From contig NZ_PDJJ01000001.1 in NCBI RefSeq assembly GCF_002563715.1, positions 1,798,001 through 1,862,000 of the forward strand: a stretch of 64,000 nt of DNA, in the 5' to 3' direction. A program made the translations under genes and the position numbers. A model generated the notes under the pieces. That model did no database searches, had not been told where the DNA came from, and saw only the letters and a program-made list of their open reading frames with translations. Below, in pieces: positions 60,412 to 64,000 of this stretch (positions are counted from its first letter, which is position 1; each line of letters begins with the position of its first letter). Source of the stretch: Isoptericola jiangsuensis (GTDB taxonomy: Bacteria; Actinomycetota; Actinomycetes; Actinomycetales; Cellulomonadaceae).

Positions 60412-62649
60412 ATGCCGCAGCCTGTCGTCCCCGTCGTCCGCCGAGTGACCCCGATCCTCGACGGGTGGGCGTTCGCGCCGTCGGCACTTCCGGCGGCGAC
60501 CTGGGACCAGGTCGCCGCCGAAGGCTCGACCGTGACGCTGCCGCACACATGGAACGCCGTCGACGGACAGGCCGGTGGCGGGTACCGGCGTGGTCGCTCC
60601 ACGTACGCCCGACGCGTGGTCGCCGACGCGGGTGCCGCGGAGACCTGGGTCGAGTTCGCCGGCGTGAACTCCTCCGCCGAGGTGTTCGTGGACGGACAGC
60701 TCCTCGCTCGGCACGACGGTGGGTACTCGACGTTCCGCGTGAACCTCACGGAACGTCTCGACGAGGGTGTGGCGACCGTCGTGGTCGTGGTGGACAACTC
60801 TGCGAACGAGACCGTCTACCCGCAGCAGGCGGACTTCACCTTCTACGGCGGCATCTACCGTGACGTGACCCAGATCAGCGTCGGCGCGACCCACTTCGCG
60901 CTCGATGGGCACGGTGGCCCGGGGCTGACCGTGACGCCGCACCTCGACGGAGACCGTGCCGACGTCGCGATGAGCGCGAGCGTTACCGGCGTCGATGCGA
61001 CATCCGTCCGGTTCCTCGTCGACGGCGTGACCTCGGCGACCGTTCCGGTCGTCGAGGGCGGTGCGAGCGCCGACCTGCAGATCGAGCAGGTGCGTCGGTG
61101 GCGCGGTCTGCGAGACCCCCACCTGTACGTCGCTCGGGCCGAGCTGCTCGACGGCGAACAGGTCGTCGACGTGGTCGAGTTGCGTTTCGGGTGCCGCGAG
61201 TTCGCCGTCGACCCGCAGCGCGGCTTCTTGCTCAACGGTGAGGAGTACCCGCTGCGAGGGGTCTCGCGTCACCAGGACCACGAGGGTGTGGGCAACGCGA
61301 TCACCGAGGAGATGAAGCAGACGGACCTCGCGCTGCTGCACGAGATCGGCGCCACCACCGTGCGCCTCGCGCACTACCAGCACGACCAGCGGTTCTACGA
61401 CCTGTGCGACGAGGCAGGGTTCGTCGTGTGGGCCGAGGTCCCTCAGATCACGGTGTTCCTGCCGGGCGCCGTCGACAACGCCCGCGACCAGCTCACCGAG
61501 CTGATCGTGCAGAACCGTCACCACGCGAGCATCGTCTGCTGGGGCCTGTCGAACGAGATCACCCTGGCGGGTGCCGGCGAGGAGGTGGTCGCCGCGCACC
61601 GCGAGCTGAACGACCTGGCGCACCGACTCGACCCGGAGCGTCTGACGGCGATGGCTAACCTGTTCCTGCTCGAGACGGATCACGCCCTCGTGACCGTGCC
61701 CGACGTGATGTCGTACAACCTGTACTTCGGTTGGTACGTGGGGGAGTCGGCCGACAACGACACCTGGCTCGACGACTTCCACGCCGCCTACCCCGAGATC
61801 GCGATCGGGCTGTCGGAGTACGGTGCGGACGCGAACCCGCAGTACCAGTCGGCCGACCCCGCCAAGGGTGACTACACCGAGAGCTACCAGGCGCTCTACC
61901 ACGAGCACATGGTCACCATGATCGAGGAGCGGCCGTGGCTGTGGGCCACCCATGTCTGGAACCTCGCCGACTTTGGCTCCGCCGGGCGTGACGAGGGCGG
62001 CGTGGCGGGACGCAACCAGAAGGGGCTGGTGACCTTCGACCGCGGCCTGAAGAAGGACGCGTTCTACGTCTACAAGGCGGCGTGGGCGACGGAGCCGTTC
62101 GTCCACGTGGCGGGTCGCCGCCGCGCGGAGCGGTTCGAGGACGTGACCGAGGTCGTCGTGTACTCCAACCAGCCGGAGGTGACCCTGTCGGTCGACGGGG
62201 CCGTGGTCGGCAAGGTGGCCGGCGGTCGCGTGTTCCGCTTCGAGGTCCCGTTGACCGGTGAGCACGAGGTCACCGCGCAGGCGGGTGACGTCGTCGACAC
62301 GATCAGCCTCCGCAAGGTCGACGAGGTGGCTGCGGCGACCGTGATGCCGACGACCACGATCTCGAACTGGTTCGACGAGGCGCCGCTCCCGACCCCCGCG
62401 GGCTTCTTCTCGATCGAGGACTCCCTCGGCGACATCAAGCAGTCCGAGGAGGGCGCACGCCTGATCGCCTCGGTCTTGGACGCCGTCTCGACGAGCCGCG
62501 GCGAGGTGGGCCGCGGGGTCGAGATCCCCCCGGCGATGCAGGCCATCGTCGACCGCATGAGTGTGGCGAAGCTGATCAAGCAGGCTGGGGGAGTGCCGGC
62601 GGAACAGGTCGCAGCCCTGAACGCCCAGCTCAACCTCATCGCCAAGTGA
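60412..62649 (+). CDS. GH2 beta-galactosidase/beta-glucuronidase
   Basis: A 745-residue GH2 enzyme: sugar-binding jelly-roll (1-165), Ig-like domain, TIM barrel with acid/base Glu in GLSNEI (E382) and nucleophile in GLSEYGAD (E469), then further beta and helical C-terminal parts. No signal peptide. A RNQKG segment matches the N-x-K carboxylate-reading motif of beta-glucuronidases, but similar N-x-K segments also occur in GH2 beta-galactosidases, so specificity is open. Glucuronate use is favoured by the following UxuA and UxuB-like genes. GAAGGAG precedes the ATG. Confidence 0.88.
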   Translation: MPQPVVPVVRRVTPILDGWAFAPSALPAATWDQVAAEGSTVTLPHTWNAVDGQAGGGYRRGRSTYARRVVADAGAAETWVEFAGVNSSAEVFVDGQLLARHDGGYSTFRVNLTERLDEGVATVVVVVDNSANETVYPQQADFTFYGGIYRDVTQISVGATHFALDGHGGPGLTVTPHLDGDRADVAMSASVTGVDATSVRFLVDGVTSATVPVVEGGASADLQIEQVRRWRGLRDPHLYVARAELLDGEQVVDVVELRFGCREFAVDPQRGFLLNGEEYPLRGVSRHQDHEGVGNAITEEMKQTDLALLHEIGATTVRLAHYQHDQRFYDLCDEAGFVVWAEVPQITVFLPGAVDNARDQLTELIVQNRHHASIVCWGLSNEITLAGAGEEVVAAHRELNDLAHRLDPERLTAMANLFLLETDHALVTVPDVMSYNLYFGWYVGESADNDTWLDDFHAAYPEIAIGLSEYGADANPQYQSADPAKGDYTESYQALYHEHMVTMIEERPWLWATHVWNLADFGSAGRDEGGVAGRNQKGLVTFDRGLKKDAFYVYKAAWATEPFVHVAGRRRAERFEDVTEVVVYSNQPEVTLSVDGAVVGKVAGGRVFRFEVPLTGEHEVTAQAGDVVDTISLRKVDEVAAATVMPTTTISNWFDEAPLPTPAGFFSIEDSLGDIKQSEEGARLIASVLDAVSTSRGEVGRGVEIPPAMQAIVDRMSVAKLIKQAGGVPAEQVAALNAQLNLIAK

Positions 62650-62677
62650 CCCGAGGGTCCGGGGACAGGAGACTGCA

Positions 62678-63802
62678 GTGAAGATGGGCTTCCGCTGGTA
62701 CGGCGAGGGCAACGACACGGTCACGCTCGACCACGTCCGGCAGGTGCCGGGCGTCGAGACCATCGTGTGGAGCCTGCACCACAAGCAGGCCGGCGAGGTC
62801 TGGGAGCAGGCCGAGATCGACGCGGAGGTCGCGCACATCACCGGGCTGACGGACGAGGCGCGGGCGCGCGGGATCACGCGCACCTTCGACGCCGACGTCG
62901 TGGAGTCGGTCAACGTGCACGAGTCGATCAAGCTCGGCCGCACGGTGCTCGGGATGAGCAGGGACGAGGCGATCGAGAACTACCGCACCACGATCCGGCG
63001 TCTCGGCCGGGCCGGGGTGAAGGTGGTCTGCTACAACTTCATGCCCGTCTTCGACTGGCTGCGCACGGACCTGTGGCACCCCCTGCCCGACGGGTCGACG
63101 GCCCTGTACTTCGAGAAGGCCGTCGTGGACCGCATGACCCCCGAGTCCCTGATCGCGGACATGGCCGCCGGTTCGCACGGCCTCACCCTGCCCGGCTGGG
63201 AGCCCGAGCGGCTCGCCGGGTTCACCGAGCTGAACGCCGCCTACGCCGGCGTCACGCACGAGGACATGTACGCCAGCTACCGGTACTTCCTGGACGCGGT
63301 GATCCCGGTGTGCGAGGAGTCGGGCGTCAAGCTGGGTGTGCACCCCGACGACCCGCCCTTCGACGTGTTCGGCTGGCCGCGGGTGGTGTCCTCCCACGAC
63401 GACCTGGCGCGCGTGCTGGACCTGCACCCGAGCCCGTACCACGGCCTGACGCTGTGCCTGGGGAGCTTCTCGGCGAACCCGCAGGCCGACGCGGTGGCCG
63501 CGGTCGAGGCGTACATGGACCGCATCCACTTCTCGCACGTGCGCAACATCAAGCACTTCCCGAACGGCGACTTCACCGAGGTCGCGCACCGGGCGTGCGA
63601 GGGCGACGTCGACACCGTCGGCATCATGAAGGCGTACGCCCAGGCCGGGTACACCGGCTACCTCAGGCCCGACCACGGCCGTCACCTGTGGGACGAGAAC
63701 ACCACGAACAAGCCGCGCCCCGGCTACGGCCTGTACGACCGTGCGCTGGGCATCCAGTACCTGCTCGGCGTCTGGGACGCCGTGCACCACACCGGGCGCT
63801 GA
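62678..63802 (+). CDS. uxuA: Mannonate dehydratase
   Basis: A 374-residue TIM-barrel enzyme of the UxuA family: MGFRWYGEGNDTVTLDHVRQVPGV, the VCYNFMPVFDWLRTDL block, metal-site HPDDPPFD, CLGSFSANP and HFSHVRNIKHFPNGDF, and YLRPDHGRHLW. It dehydrates D-mannonate to 2-keto-3-deoxygluconate, the third step of glucuronate breakdown. The GTG at 62678 has AGGAGA five bases upstream. It lies 28 bp after the GH2 gene and 4 bp before the UxuB-like gene. Confidence 0.93.
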   Translation: MKMGFRWYGEGNDTVTLDHVRQVPGVETIVWSLHHKQAGEVWEQAEIDAEVAHITGLTDEARARGITRTFDADVVESVNVHESIKLGRTVLGMSRDEAIENYRTTIRRLGRAGVKVVCYNFMPVFDWLRTDLWHPLPDGSTALYFEKAVVDRMTPESLIADMAAGSHGLTLPGWEPERLAGFTELNAAYAGVTHEDMYASYRYFLDAVIPVCEESGVKLGVHPDDPPFDVFGWPRVVSSHDDLARVLDLHPSPYHGLTLCLGSFSANPQADAVAAVEAYMDRIHFSHVRNIKHFPNGDFTEVAHRACEGDVDTVGIMKAYAQAGYTGYLRPDHGRHLWDENTTNKPRPGYGLYDRALGIQYLLGVWDAVHHTGR

Positions 63803-63806
63803 CGTC

Positions 63807-64000
63807 ATGACACCCGTCGCGGCTCCCGCTCGGCTCTCGCGGTCCGCCCTCGGTCTCCCGATGCCACCGGAACGCATCGTGCACTTCGGGCTCGGTGCCT
63901 TCCACCGCGCCCACCAGGCCTGGTACACCGCGCGCGCCTCCGACGCCGCGGAGTGGGGCATCGTGGCGTTCACCGGCCGCAGCCGCGATCTCGTCGACCG
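63807..64000 (+). CDS. Mannitol dehydrogenase-family protein (fructuronate-reductase-like), cut by window end
   Basis: The first 64 codons are visible: after a short leader the Rossmann start IVHFGLGAFHRAHQAWYT is the hallmark of the mannitol/fructuronate/tagaturonate dehydrogenase family. Directly after uxuA the likely identity is fructuronate reductase (UxuB), which makes the D-mannonate used by UxuA. The rest lies outside the window, so neither length nor active site (Lys/Asn/His) can be checked. Confidence 0.82.
   Translation, partial: MTPVAAPARLSRSALGLPMPPERIVHFGLGAFHRAHQAWYTARASDAAEWGIVAFTGRSRDLVD

Noticed and set aside
60412-62649. Firm naming as beta-glucuronidase
   Set aside because: The N-x-K segment also occurs in GH2 beta-galactosidases, so only the neighbourhood supports glucuronide specificity.

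Overview
The window is very GC-rich, densely packed, Micrococcales-type actinobacterial chromosome (Cellulomonas/Cellulosimicrobium/Promicromonospora-like; the genus is inference). The signs are GC-saturated third codon positions, ATGA/GTGA/TGATG start-stop overlaps, many GTG starts, leaderless-looking promoters, a DtxR-type iron box, an actinobacterial SOS box and an imuA'-imuB-dnaE2 cassette.

Left part (0-14 kb): housekeeping and stress genes. These are an NfeD/SPFH membrane pair; a TetR-controlled heterodimeric ABC exporter; a membrane-anchored alpha/beta hydrolase; a GNAT; a TrmH-type rRNA methyltransferase; an overlapping triad of molybdopterin oxidoreductase, FAD/NAD reductase and DUF6510 Cys-pair protein; a DsbA/FrnE protein with a 57-residue partner; an iron-box-controlled siderophore-interacting protein; and YbaK and YbhB proteins.

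Middle part A (13.9-31.5 kb): a catabolic regulon for an acyl-CoA-type substrate. It has three SDRs, a quinone-oxidoreductase-like MDR, two TetR regulators, a complete Liv-type ABC importer, an ACAD10/11-like dehydrogenase beside an APH-fold kinase (the arrangement used for 4-hydroxyacyl-CoA), a second acyl-CoA dehydrogenase, a thiolase, a MaoC hydratase, a thioesterase, a Zn-alcohol dehydrogenase and a squalene-cyclase-like repeat protein. Four copies of one 20-bp palindrome (arms CATACCG/CGGTATG) lie in front of four of its transcription units, so it looks like one regulon under one TetR protein, probably the one encoded at 14.7 kb.

Middle part B (31.5-45.5 kb): an SOS-controlled translesion mutasome (imuA', imuB, dnaE2) with a tandem 80-bp repeat between imuA' and imuB and unusual insertions in dnaE2. 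It is followed by an ArsR/SRPBCC pair with its operator, a DUF998 protein, a RIO1 kinase behind a leader peptide and hairpin, an MBL hydrolase, a YdjM-like membrane protein, a MazG-like protein and a GH15 enzyme.

Right part (45.5-64 kb): tRNA-Leu(GAG), a decayed IS256-type transposase, then a glycoside-catabolism island. It encodes a 3-ketosteroid-dehydrogenase-like flavoprotein, a TetR with tandem operators, two sugar/glycoside symporters, GH78 alpha-rhamnosidase, GH1 beta-glucosidase, two SDRs, a TIM-barrel isomerase, an AraC regulator, a GH2 enzyme, mannonate dehydratase and the start of a fructuronate-reductase-like gene cut by the window edge. None of the hydrolases shows a signal peptide, so intact plant glycosides (rhamnosyl, glucosyl, possibly glucuronosyl) are probably imported, trimmed in the cytoplasm, and the aglycone oxidised.
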